A DNA stretch of 64,000 nucleotides from Pseudoruegeria sp039972875 (GTDB lineage: Bacteria; Pseudomonadota; Alphaproteobacteria; Rhodobacterales; Rhodobacteraceae), in NCBI GenBank assembly GCA_039972875.1, contig JBDWMA010000012.1:1-64000 (forward strand), in the 5' to 3' direction. The notes under the pieces are model-generated. The model was not told the DNA's origin. It searched no databases and saw only the letters and a list, made by a program, of their open reading frames with translations. Of this stretch, positions 43,860-51,784 are shown one piece after another; the first letter of the stretch is position 1, and every line of letters starts with the position of its first letter. The position numbers were made by a program, and so were the translations under genes.

Positions 43860-44605
43860 TTGAGCAGCTCGAAGCCATTCTGGATGCGACGTCTATTCAG
43901 GACACCTGGATGCTCCATCAGGGGTTTATGGCTGACTATGGGTTTGATCGCCTCATTTATGGATATACACGCTTCAGGACAGCGCATTCCTTTGGCGACC
44001 CTCAGGATTTGCTGGTTTTGTCGAACCATAAACCCGAATACCTTGAGGAATTTGTTCATAATGGGATGTACTTCCATGCGCCCATGGTTCGGTGGGCAAT
44101 GGAGAATAATGGTGCATGTTCATGGAGTTGGATGGAAAAGCTCGCGCGAAATAGCGGGTTAACAGACAATGAAATGCGCGTTGTTGCATTCAATCTTCAG
44201 ATGGGTGTGACCGCTGGATACTCTATCAGCTTTCGTGCAGATTCTTCCCGGTCAAAAGGTGCAATTGCTTTGACGGCCAAACAAGGTGTGACCCAGACCG
44301 AGGTTGATGAACTTTGGAAAGAACATGGTCGCGATATTTCTGTTCTCAACAATGTTGTACATTTGAAACTCATTGCCCTGCCCCATACGGGGGATCGCCC
44401 TGCCCTCACAAAACGTCAGCGTGAGGTTCTTGAATGGGTTGGTGAAGGTAAGACAACACAAGAAATTGCGCAGATTATGGGGTTAACGGCCGCAACTGTT
44501 GAAAAGCATCTCCGACTCGCGCGCGAGGTCCTAGACGTGGAGACAACCGCCCAAGCTGTTCTAAAAGCGTCATTTAATAATCAAATATTTATAATAGAAG
44601 GTTGA
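43856..44605 (+). CDS. LuxR-family regulator with autoinducer-binding-like domain
   Basis: The 249-residue protein has an N-terminal Autoind_bind-like domain at about 10-165, including GFDRLIYGYTRFR and the aromatic-rich VRWAMENNGACSWSWMEKL. A C-terminal LuxR HTH at about 180-240 includes LTKRQREVLEWVGEGKTTQEIAQIMGL and TVEKHLRLAREVL. No acyl-homoserine-lactone synthase gene (luxI) is in the window, so it is a solo regulator here. The ligand pocket seems to deviate from classical LuxR. It is translationally coupled to aroQ by the 4-bp overlap, an unusual partner for a quorum-type regulator. Confidence 0.8.
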   Translation: MIEQLEAILDATSIQDTWMLHQGFMADYGFDRLIYGYTRFRTAHSFGDPQDLLVLSNHKPEYLEEFVHNGMYFHAPMVRWAMENNGACSWSWMEKLARNSGLTDNEMRVVAFNLQMGVTAGYSISFRADSSRSKGAIALTAKQGVTQTEVDELWKEHGRDISVLNNVVHLKLIALPHTGDRPALTKRQREVLEWVGEGKTTQEIAQIMGLTAATVEKHLRLAREVLDVETTAQAVLKASFNNQIFIIEG

Positions 44606-44859
44606 TAATTAAAGGTTTTCACAAAAGGTATGGAATTCCTGACTTTCTGATTATCAAGTTTTCTGTCAATTTAATCATGTTCCGTGAGTGGTGGCCTTAG
44701 GGCCAAGGAGCATACGCTGTTCAAAGTTTCTTTTCACTGGGCTTTGAGCACGTGTTTCCCGGGAGACCGGAGTCGAGAACTGGGATTTAGTCCGCCCTTT
44801 TTTTGGCAGCCAGATGGGCCTCTTTTCACCCCCAACTGAGGGGGGCACATTGATTTAGC
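44606..44859 (+). ncRNA. Candidate small RNA or long 3' UTR after the LuxR gene
   Basis: The 254-bp stretch has no ORF but contains structured, GC-rich segments (GGCCTTAGGGCC near 44692, CCGGGAGACCGG near 44759, GGGATTTAGTCCGCCC before seven T near 44800). It leads into the strong terminator at 44860. A separate small RNA in about 44690-44895 is plausible; no Rfam family could be assigned. Confidence 0.35.
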
Positions 44860-44895
44860 GGCGTGGCCCTGCACAGGCCACGCCGTTTATTTTTT
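44860..44895 (+). terminator. Strong intrinsic terminator
   Basis: GGCGTGGCC (44860-44868) pairs perfectly with GGCCACGCC (44876-44884) around CTGCACA, followed by GTTTATTTTTTC. It ends the LuxR transcript or the candidate small RNA. Confidence 0.75.
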
Positions 44896-44941
44896 CACGC
44901 CCCAATTTAATCAAAGCACCTCACCCGACAATTTGGACAAT

Positions 44942-44963
44942 AAAAAAGGCACCCGAAGGTGCC
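44942..44963 (-). terminator. Terminator of rpsB-tsf
   Basis: On the minus strand GGCACC-TTCG-GGTGCC is followed by a TTTTTTA run. It lies 26 bp after the tsf stop. Confidence 0.8.
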
Positions 44964-44988
44964 TCTTTCAATTTATATGAAGCAGAGC

Positions 44989-45864
44989 TTAGCCCTGAGC
45001 AACTTTTGCAACTTCGGCTGCAAAGTCTTCTTCTTTTTTCTCAATGCCTTCGCCAACTTCGAGACGTACAAAACCGACAACCTCAGCACCTGCTTCTTTT
45101 GCAGCAGCTTCAACGGTCAGGTCCGGATTGATGACGAATTGCTGGTTCAGCAATGTGGATTCAGCGATGAATTTCTTCATACGACCCACGATCATTTTTT
45201 CGATCACGGCTTCCGGCTTACCAGACTCGCGTGCGATATCCATCTGAACTTGCTTTTCTTTTTCAACGACTGCAGCGTCAAGATCAGCTTCGGACAGAGC
45301 CGCAGGGTTCACAGCAGCAATGTGCATTGCAACCTGTTTACCAAATGCCTCGTCGCCACCTTTTAGGGCAACCAGAACACCGATTTTGCCCATACCGCCA
45401 GTGGCAGCATTGTGGACGTAGGACACAACAGTATCGCCAGTAATCGCAGACATGCGACGCAGAGACATGTTCTCTCCGATTGTTGCGATTTTATCTGTGA
45501 TCATTGCATCAACAGATTTTCCACCTGCGTCTGCCGCTTTCAGCGCTTCAACGTCATCAACACCAAGCGCTACAGTCGCAATTTTGCCGACCATTTCTTG
45601 GAATTCAGCGTTTTTACCAACGAAGTCAGTTTCAGAATTTACCTCAACCGCAACGCCTTTGCCGCCGTCAACCACAACTGCAACAAGACCCTCAGCCGCG
45701 GTACGGCCGGATTTTTTAGCAGCTTTGGCAAGGCCCTTGGTCCGCAGCCAATCGATGGCCTCGTCCATGTTGCCACCAGTTTCGGTCAGCGCCTTTTTAG
45801 CGTCCATCATGCCTGCGCCGGAAAGGTCGCGCAGTTCTTTCACCATAGCAGCAGTAATAGCCAT
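44989..45864 (-). CDS. tsf: Translation elongation factor Ts
   Basis: The 291-residue protein starts at the ATG preceded by AGGAGAT; the open frame upstream of it is not translated as part of tsf. The N-terminal UBA-like part carries the EF-Ts signatures LRDLSGAGMMDAKKALTETGGN and EAIDWLRTKGLAKAAKKSGR. The core follows with VVEVNSETDFVGKN (here VAVEVNSETDFV), and a dimerisation module ends EVGEGIEKKEEDF. EF-Ts exchanges GDP for GTP on EF-Tu. It lies 76 bp after rpsB, the standard operon. Confidence 0.95.
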   Translation of the reverse strand: MAITAAMVKELRDLSGAGMMDAKKALTETGGNMDEAIDWLRTKGLAKAAKKSGRTAAEGLVAVVVDGGKGVAVEVNSETDFVGKNAEFQEMVGKIATVALGVDDVEALKAADAGGKSVDAMITDKIATIGENMSLRRMSAITGDTVVSYVHNAATGGMGKIGVLVALKGGDEAFGKQVAMHIAAVNPAALSEADLDAAVVEKEKQVQMDIARESGKPEAVIEKMIVGRMKKFIAESTLLNQQFVINPDLTVEAAAKEAGAEVVGFVRLEVGEGIEKKEEDFAAEVAKVAQG

Positions 45865-45940
45865 GTGAGATCTCCTAGAGAAAGGGAAAGGTTCGGGCAG
45901 GGAATTCCCCTGCCCTACGTCAATTTGGTAAAGCTTTAGC

Positions 45941-46708
45941 TTATGCTGTCGCTTCTTCAGCCAGGGCAACTTCTTCCATGGCTTGTTCCATTTCGCCCAG
46001 ATCAACGCCAGCGGCGCCAAGCTGTGCAGTCATGCCGTCAAGAGCAGCACGTGCAACAAGGTCAGTGTACAAAGAGATCGCACGAGATGCGTCATCGTTA
46101 CCTGGGATGATGTAATCAACACCATCAGGGGAGCAGTTGGAGTCAACCACAGCCACAACAGGGATACCCAGCTTGTTGGCTTCGGCGATTGCCAGAGCTT
46201 CTTTTTTTACGTCGATGACGAAAATCAGGTCAGGAACACCACCCATATCGCGGATCCCACCAAGGGAAGCCTGCAATTTGGTTTGGTCACGTTCCATGCC
46301 AAGACGTTCTTTTTTGGTCAGACCTTCAAAGCCTGTTTCCATTTTCTCATCGATAGTTTTCAGACGGCTGATCGAATTGGAAACAGTTTTCCAATTCGTC
46401 AATGTGCCACCCAACCAACGGTGATTCATGTAATACTGAGCGGAATTTTCAGCCGCAGCAGCGATTGGGCCAGCAGCTTGACGCTTTGTACCAACAAACA
46501 GGATACGACCGCCTTTGGCCACTGTATCACGAACAGCAGTCAGAGCCAGGTCCAGCATTGGAACTGTTTGTGTCAGGTCGAAAATGTGGATGCCGTTGCG
46601 TGATCCGTAGATAAACGGACCCATGCGTGGGTTCCAGCGTTGTGTTTGGTGACCATAGTGAACGCCAGCTTCGAGCAGCTGACGCATTGTGAATTCGGGG
46701 AGCGCCAT
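45941..46708 (-). CDS. rpsB: 30S ribosomal protein S2
   Basis: The 255-residue protein starts at the second ATG of the frame (MALPEFTMRQLLEAG), which is the conserved S2 start; an ATG two codons earlier is also open. AGGA precedes it by 8 bases. GVHYGHQTQRWNPRMGPFIYG, VGTKRQAA, MNHRWLGGTLTNWKT and VVDSNCSPDGVDYIIPGNDDA are the S2 signatures. The C-terminus has the acidic tail EEVALAEEATA. First gene of rpsB-tsf. Confidence 0.95.
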   Translation of the reverse strand: MALPEFTMRQLLEAGVHYGHQTQRWNPRMGPFIYGSRNGIHIFDLTQTVPMLDLALTAVRDTVAKGGRILFVGTKRQAAGPIAAAAENSAQYYMNHRWLGGTLTNWKTVSNSISRLKTIDEKMETGFEGLTKKERLGMERDQTKLQASLGGIRDMGGVPDLIFVIDVKKEALAIAEANKLGIPVVAVVDSNCSPDGVDYIIPGNDDASRAISLYTDLVARAALDGMTAQLGAAGVDLGEMEQAMEEVALAEEATA

Positions 46709-47081
46709 GTCCATATTCCTTTTTCCGGTTTGCGCCTTGGTGAGACCATTGAGGGCATATGCCCAACCGGCGGACGTCAGAGGATTTCTCCCTCATCGGC
46801 CCAAGCCTCACCTGTGAAGTGTGGCGGCAGTACAATAGGCCAGACAAGAGTGCAACCCCCGTGGGCAAATACATCCAAATACTATGCGAGTGCGCTCAAT
46901 AGAGGATGCAAAAGAAATCATACCACCACTGGCGTTTGCTCTGCATTTGGATCAGCTAACATTATTAGAATATAGTCGATCAAGGTGATTTAATTAATCA
47001 CTCTATAGAATGACTGAAAGTTCGGCAGCCAATTGCAATGGCCCTCTTGCACGCCTCCCCCAATCCAGCCACAAGAACAAT
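46709..47081. other. 373-bp divergent intergenic region before rpsB and psuK
   Basis: This stretch should contain the rpsB promoter and leader (left part) and the psuK promoter (right part, AT-rich near 46960-47010). No gene is supported. The first 130 bases upstream of rpsB are GC-rich and could fold into a leader used for autoregulation by S2; I see no clear motif. Confidence 0.35.
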
Positions 47082-47975
47082 ATGACAAACAGACCTGATA
47101 TACTCTGCATCGGAAGCGTCCTGTGGGACATTATTGGACGTTCGGCCAGCCATATGCGCGTCGGGTCGGACCTACCTGGTCGGATCAGCCGTCTACCTGG
47201 TGGTGTCGCCATGAATATTGCCATGACCCTGCGTCGATTTGGATTACAACCCGCCATTCTGACTGCGATTGGCAAAGACGAAGAAGGCCAAGAGCTTTTA
47301 CGCGCGTGCCAAAAGATGGGCATGATCACCGATTTTGCCTATATTTCCGAAGATTTACCAACTGATCGTTATATGGCGGTAGAGGGTGCAAACGGTTTGA
47401 TTGCAGCCATTGCAGATGCGCACTCTCTTGAGGCTGCCGGTGAAAAGATCTTGTCGGCCCTGAAGAATGGGCGGCTTGGATCTGAAGAGATCCCTTTTTC
47501 CGGTTCCGTTGCGCTCGATGGCAATTTAACGACACGTTTACTGGAAGATATTGCAACTAGTCCTCTGTTTTCAAAAGCGGATCTTAGAATTGCGCCGGCT
47601 TCGCCGGGCAAAGCTGAGAGATTGTTGCCTTTCCTGAACGAGGGCCGTGGCACCCTTTATGTCAATCTTGAGGAAGCTGGATATCTGTGTCAAAAGAATT
47701 TTGACAACAGTGAAAACGCCGCGATGGCCCTTGTAAAACGGGGCACACAGCGTGCTCTTGTGACTGATGGAGGTAAGTCAGCCTCTGATGCAACGTCTGA
47801 AAATGTTATCACGCAATCTCCTCCCGAAGTTTTGGTGACTCGCGTTACAGGCGCGGGAGATACCTTTATGGCAGCCCACATCGTTGCCGAGTTTAGACAT
47901 AAATCCCGCGAGGACGCGCTGCATGACGCTTTGCAAGCCGCCGCAACATACGTTTCTGGAGAAACATCTTTATGA
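47082..47975 (+). CDS. psuK: PfkB-family sugar kinase, probable pseudouridine kinase
   Basis: The protein has 297 residues from the ATG at 47082; an in-frame ATG at 47010 would add a non-conserved extension. PfkB signatures are PGGVAMNIAMTLRRFG near 38 (signature 1) and VTRVTGAGDTFMAAHIV near the C-terminus (signature 2 with the catalytic Asp of GAGD). The product phosphorylates a ribose-like substrate. It overlaps the pseudouridine-5'-phosphate glycosidase gene by 4 bp, which points to pseudouridine as substrate. Together the pair breaks pseudouridine down to uracil and ribose 5-phosphate. Confidence 0.82.
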   Translation: MTNRPDILCIGSVLWDIIGRSASHMRVGSDLPGRISRLPGGVAMNIAMTLRRFGLQPAILTAIGKDEEGQELLRACQKMGMITDFAYISEDLPTDRYMAVEGANGLIAAIADAHSLEAAGEKILSALKNGRLGSEEIPFSGSVALDGNLTTRLLEDIATSPLFSKADLRIAPASPGKAERLLPFLNEGRGTLYVNLEEAGYLCQKNFDNSENAAMALVKRGTQRALVTDGGKSASDATSENVITQSPPEVLVTRVTGAGDTFMAAHIVAEFRHKSREDALHDALQAAATYVSGETSL

Positions 47976-48880
47976 ACCTTCCCATGGTCTTATCTGACGA
48001 AGTTCAATTGGCAAAATCCAATGGAACGCCGCTTGTGGCGTTGGAATCAACAATAATCACACACGGGATGCCCTACCCTCAGAATGTAGAAACAGCGCGT
48101 AAAGTTGAAAACGAAGTGCGTTCTAATGGGGCAATCCCAGCCACAATTGCGGTTTTGGACGGTACTCTGCACATCGGTTTGAGCGACGCAGAGCTTGAAT
48201 CTCTGGGTCAGGCAAAACACGTTGCGAAGTTGTCCCGCGCAGATTTCGCGGCTTGTCTTGCAAAACGTGGCACAGGCGCGACAACCGTGGCTGCGACAAT
48301 GATCGCCGCTCATCTGGCTGGGATCAAAGTCTTTGCAACCGGGGGCATCGGGGGTGTACACAAAGGAGCGGAGCAGAGTTTTGATATCTCTGCTGATTTG
48401 TTAGAACTTGCCCAAACGCCAGTAACTGTTGTTGCGGCTGGGGCAAAGGCAATTCTGGACATTGATAAAACCCTAGAAGTGCTTGAAACGAATGGTGTTC
48501 CTGTCATAACTGTCGGTCAAGATACTTTCCCAGCGTTTTGGTCTCAGGACTCTGGTCTGCAATCCCCGCTTCGCATGGATAATCCAGAAGAAATTGCAAA
48601 ATCACAAATTATTCGTAGACAGATGGGGCTAAAAGGCGGCCAACTTGTGGCCAATCCAATCCCCAAAGAAGCTGAAATCGCTCGAGAAATTCTAGAACCG
48701 ATCATTCAACGTGCAATTCACGATGCAAATACTCATGGGATCGCGGCGAAGTCAGTCACCCCCTATCTATTACAGCGGATTTACGAATTGACGGACGGTG
48801 ACAGCTTAACGGCCAACATTGCACTGGTTTTAAACAACGCACGTCTCGCCAGCAAAATAGCCAAGCATTTCGTGGATTAA
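47972..48880 (+). CDS. psuG: Pseudouridine-5'-phosphate glycosidase
   Basis: The 302-residue enzyme splits pseudouridine 5'-phosphate into uracil and ribose 5-phosphate. Family features are ALESTIITHGMPYPQNVETA, GAIPATIAVLDG, the KLSRADF segment with the Schiff-base lysine region, FATGGIGGVHKGAEQSFDIS, VVAAGAKAILDI and GKFPAF-type GQDTFPAFWSQDSG. The length fits PsuG. It is co-translated with the kinase. Confidence 0.92.
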   Translation: MNLPMVLSDEVQLAKSNGTPLVALESTIITHGMPYPQNVETARKVENEVRSNGAIPATIAVLDGTLHIGLSDAELESLGQAKHVAKLSRADFAACLAKRGTGATTVAATMIAAHLAGIKVFATGGIGGVHKGAEQSFDISADLLELAQTPVTVVAAGAKAILDIDKTLEVLETNGVPVITVGQDTFPAFWSQDSGLQSPLRMDNPEEIAKSQIIRRQMGLKGGQLVANPIPKEAEIAREILEPIIQRAIHDANTHGIAAKSVTPYLLQRIYELTDGDSLTANIALVLNNARLASKIAKHFVD

Positions 48881-48970
48881 TCTCTGAGACGTGTCCATTT
48901 CGTTATTGTTTTTATTGTTGTCACCGCTGAGACGTCTTACATAGAAAATACACCTTCTTGGATCGGACCC

Positions 48971-49681
48971 ATGACAAATAACGCGCCAGAGCACGACCCT
49001 AAAGACCGACCAAGACCGCATTATTTTGCGGGGCTTCGCAATAATTTCCTGGCCGGAATTGTCGTGATCGCACCGATTGCAGTTACAATCTGGCTGATTT
49101 GGACCGTTATCGGGTGGATTGATAGTTGGGTTCTCCCCTTTATTCCGATGCAGTGGAGCCCCGAACAATACATCGGCATAAACTTACGGGGTGTCGGTGT
49201 TATAATTTTCCTGATGTTTACAGTCATCATTGGATGGTTGGCAAAAGGACTATTGGGACGATCTTTACTAAGCGCGGGCGAGCGGATGGTTGACCGGATG
49301 CCCGTCGTAAGGTCGGTCTATAATGGATTGAAACAAATAGCAGAAACGGTTTTCTCTCAGCGAGATAATAATTTTGATCGGGCTTGTTTAATTGAATATC
49401 CGCGCAAGGGGTTATGGGCGATTGCCTTTATTTCCACCGAAGCGAAGGGTGAAATAAACGAAAAAGTGCAAGCCAACGACAGCATTGTTTCTGTATTTCT
49501 TCCAACAACGCCAAACCCCACGTCGGGTTTTCTGCTGTTTGTCCCGAAACACGATGTCGTTGAATTGGACATGAGTGTTGAAGATGCCGCGAAATTGGTT
49601 ATTTCTGCCGGTCTCGTCTATCCCAACGGCAAGGATGCCGCAGACGCTGTAACAGAAATATCAAATAAACACGTGGCTTAG
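48971..49681 (+). CDS. DUF502 membrane protein
   Basis: The 236-residue protein has two membrane segments, at about 22-45 (NFLAGIVVIAPIAVTIWLIW) and about 75-95 (GVGVIIFLMFTVIIGWLAKG). DUF502 hallmarks follow: GERMVDRMPVVRSVYNGLKQIAETVFSQ, YPRKGLWAIAFIS, VFLPTTPNPTSGFLLFVP and MSVEDAAKLVISAGLVYP. DUF502 proteins occur widely in bacteria and as LAZ1/COV-like proteins in plants, with no settled function. The position between psuG and a convergent lipase gene gives no clue. Confidence 0.88.
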   Translation: MTNNAPEHDPKDRPRPHYFAGLRNNFLAGIVVIAPIAVTIWLIWTVIGWIDSWVLPFIPMQWSPEQYIGINLRGVGVIIFLMFTVIIGWLAKGLLGRSLLSAGERMVDRMPVVRSVYNGLKQIAETVFSQRDNNFDRACLIEYPRKGLWAIAFISTEAKGEINEKVQANDSIVSVFLPTTPNPTSGFLLFVPKHDVVELDMSVEDAAKLVISAGLVYPNGKDAADAVTEISNKHVA

Positions 49682-49687
49682 AGAAAA

Positions 49688-50731
49688 CTATTCATCTTGG
49701 AACATATCAGGTAGATCGACTGTGTTCGCCTTGCCAATTTGGTCAAAATGGGCATCAATGAACTGCTCTGCCGCCACAATTCCAGCTTGTTTCAATTTGT
49801 TAAGTGTTGCCGGATTTGGGATCATTTTGCTAACAACAGAGAGTTCATTCATGAGATCGTTGTCCGCGATCATATGAATATACAAATCCTTCATGCTCCC
49901 GGGTTTCAATTTTCCTTGTTCTACTAGTTTTTGCGTGAATGATAAGGAACGCAATTCGCGCAACAGCGACGAATTAAAGCTTATCTCATTGATCCTATTT
50001 TGAATTTCAGAAGCCGTACGAGGGACCTCATCCCGGTAGAGAGGGTTGATATTCACGATTACAATGTCACCAGGCAATGTGTCGTCCAACAAGGGATAAA
50101 GCGCTGGATTGCCGATATATCCACCGTCCCAAAATGATTCAATTTCGCCGGTGGTTGGGTTTTTAAGTTCGACCGCCTGAAACAAGGTTGGCAAACAGGT
50201 GGACGCCAATATTGCATCGGCGTTGATGCTGTCTTTTTGGAACACACGTAACTTACCGGTTTTTACGTTGGTCGCGGAGACAAACAATGCCGGTTCGCAT
50301 TCACGACAAACCAAATCATAATGAAAACGTTCAACAATTCGCGTGAGTGGATTAAAATATGCCGGCCCATAATCATACGGACTAATAAAATTGGTTGCTG
50401 CCTCTGCCATTGAAAACGGAAATGCTGCCTCCATGAATGAAGACATCATCGAGGGGAATGGCGAAAATTCTGTCATCCAATTGCTAAACCGATTGTCATC
50501 GATAGCCCCCATCTGGGCCCATAACCAATCTAGATTTTCGCGAGCCGCCTCAGGGCCCCCCGTAAGCAAGCCTGCCTTTAAGGCTGCGCCATTTAATGCG
50601 CCAGCAGAAGTCCCTGATATGCCAGCAATTTCCAATCGATCATCCGATAACAAATGATCCAACACGCCCCAAGTAAAGGCGCCATGTGCGCCTCCACCTT
50701 GTAAGGCCAAATTGATGCGTTTTTTGCTCAT
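49688..50731 (-). CDS. Patatin-like phospholipase
   Basis: The 347-residue patatin-fold hydrolase has the oxyanion hole LQGGGAHGAFTWGVLDHLL at the N-terminus, nucleophile elbow GISGTSAGALNGA (GxSxG) and catalytic Asp in WDGGYIGNPALYP (DGG/A motif). No signal peptide is present. It follows the 3-hydroxybutyrate dehydrogenase gene immediately (stop and start adjacent), so it is in the same operon. Links of such patatins to polyhydroxybutyrate or lipid turnover are common in this family, which is an inference here. Confidence 0.85.
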   Translation of the reverse strand: MSKKRINLALQGGGAHGAFTWGVLDHLLSDDRLEIAGISGTSAGALNGAALKAGLLTGGPEAARENLDWLWAQMGAIDDNRFSNWMTEFSPFPSMMSSFMEAAFPFSMAEAATNFISPYDYGPAYFNPLTRIVERFHYDLVCRECEPALFVSATNVKTGKLRVFQKDSINADAILASTCLPTLFQAVELKNPTTGEIESFWDGGYIGNPALYPLLDDTLPGDIVIVNINPLYRDEVPRTASEIQNRINEISFNSSLLRELRSLSFTQKLVEQGKLKPGSMKDLYIHMIADNDLMNELSVVSKMIPNPATLNKLKQAGIVAAEQFIDAHFDQIGKANTVDLPDMFQDE

Positions 50732-51505
50732 TTATAACGCAGTCCAACCACCATCTACACTAATGGTTGTCCCCGTAATCTGGGTCGCGGCGTCTGAACA
50801 CAAAAATGCAATCGTCCCGCCCAACTGTTCTGTTGTCGCAAATTCCCGTGACGGCTGGCGTTCTAACATGACCTCTTTGATAACCGTTTCACGGTCCATG
50901 TTATGCGCTGCCATCTGATCGGGTATCTGTGCCTCCACCAATGGTGTTAAGACGTAGCCTGGGCAAACCGCATTACAGGTAATCGGCTCCTGAGCCGTTT
51001 CCAGCGCTGTGGTCTTTGATAGCCCTACAACCCCATGCTTGGCAGCGACGTAAGCTGATTTGTAAGGGGACGCGGTCAAACCATGAGCCGACGCGATGTT
51101 CACCACCCGCCCCCAACCGGCTTTGCGCATCATGGGAAGTGCTGCTGCCGTTGTGTGAAACGCCGAAGACAGGTTTATCGCAATGATTGCATCCCATTTC
51201 CCGCTGGGGAATTCATCAATCGGTGCGACATGCTGAATGCCTGCGTTATTGATTAGGACATCACATTGTCCGGCTTTTTCGATGAGCGCCCGGCATTGTT
51301 CTCCGTCGGACATATCCGCCTGAATGTAACGTGCATTCACGCCATGGTCCGCGCTGATTTTAGCCGCCAATGCGTGGTCTTCTTCGTTGTTTGAGAAGGA
51401 ATTCAACACCACATCTGCACCACTTTTGGCGAGTTCAATGGCGATTCCTAACCCGATTCCCGAGTTTGATCCGGTAATAACAGCGGTTTTTCCCTTAAGC
51501 GACAT
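50732..51505 (-). CDS. bdhA: D-3-hydroxybutyrate dehydrogenase (SDR family)
   Basis: The 257-residue short-chain dehydrogenase has the NAD motif TGSNSGIGLGIA, NNAG in LINNAGIQHV, active-site Ser in NIASAHGLTASPYKSAYVAAK with the YxxxK pair, and ALETAQEPITCNAVCPGYVLTPLVE with the PG motif. It matches the BdhA-type subgroup by ASAHGLxASPxKSAYVAAKHG. It oxidises 3-hydroxybutyrate to acetoacetate during polyhydroxybutyrate or fatty-acid use. It is the first gene of a two-gene leftward operon. Confidence 0.88.
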   Translation of the reverse strand: MSLKGKTAVITGSNSGIGLGIAIELAKSGADVVLNSFSNNEEDHALAAKISADHGVNARYIQADMSDGEQCRALIEKAGQCDVLINNAGIQHVAPIDEFPSGKWDAIIAINLSSAFHTTAAALPMMRKAGWGRVVNIASAHGLTASPYKSAYVAAKHGVVGLSKTTALETAQEPITCNAVCPGYVLTPLVEAQIPDQMAAHNMDRETVIKEVMLERQPSREFATTEQLGGTIAFLCSDAATQITGTTISVDGGWTAL

Positions 51506-51592
51506 AGTACTCTCCAGTAATAATTTGAAGGAATCGTAAATGCTGCGGATGCAAAATGCATTATAAAATTAAGCGTTTTGAGATCGAAGTGC

Positions 51593-51621
51593 CAAAAAAA
51601 AACGCCCGCACGAAGCGGGCG
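51593..51621 (-). terminator. Strong intrinsic terminator on the minus strand
   Basis: CGCCCGC and GCGGGCG enclose a 5-base loop (51603-51621). Nine T follow on the minus strand. It lies about 90 bp upstream of bdhA and reads towards it. Confidence 0.75.
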
Positions 51622-51784
51622 CTAAGTTATTGAGGCAGGTTTCATACAGGCAAGAAACCTATCGAGCAGTAAGTCTTTTATACGCATACTCCTGCCATGC
51701 GCCAAGCTAAAAGTTTGAAAAGGAAGGAAAGCACAGGTAGGTTTTGCACAAATCAATAAAGAGAGCAGAAGGATTGTTGCCAAA
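51593..51784 (-). ncRNA. Candidate small RNA gene on the minus strand
   Basis: No protein gene starts here on the minus strand, yet a strong terminator (next feature) ends a leftward transcript before bdhA. Upstream of it a second hairpin is visible (AGGTTTC-10 nt-GAAACCT at 51637-51660). A short frame (MRIKDLLLDRF..., 21 codons) is possible. A transcript of about 100-180 nt is inferred. Confidence 0.45.

Noticed and set aside
44690..44895. 6S RNA
   Set aside because: A long closed stem with a central bulge could not be built with confidence by eye. Left as an unassigned candidate.
45865..46020. N-terminal extension of EF-Ts by 52 codons
   Set aside because: It runs back into rpsB, lacks a ribosome site, and the conserved EF-Ts start lies at 45864 behind AGGAGAT.
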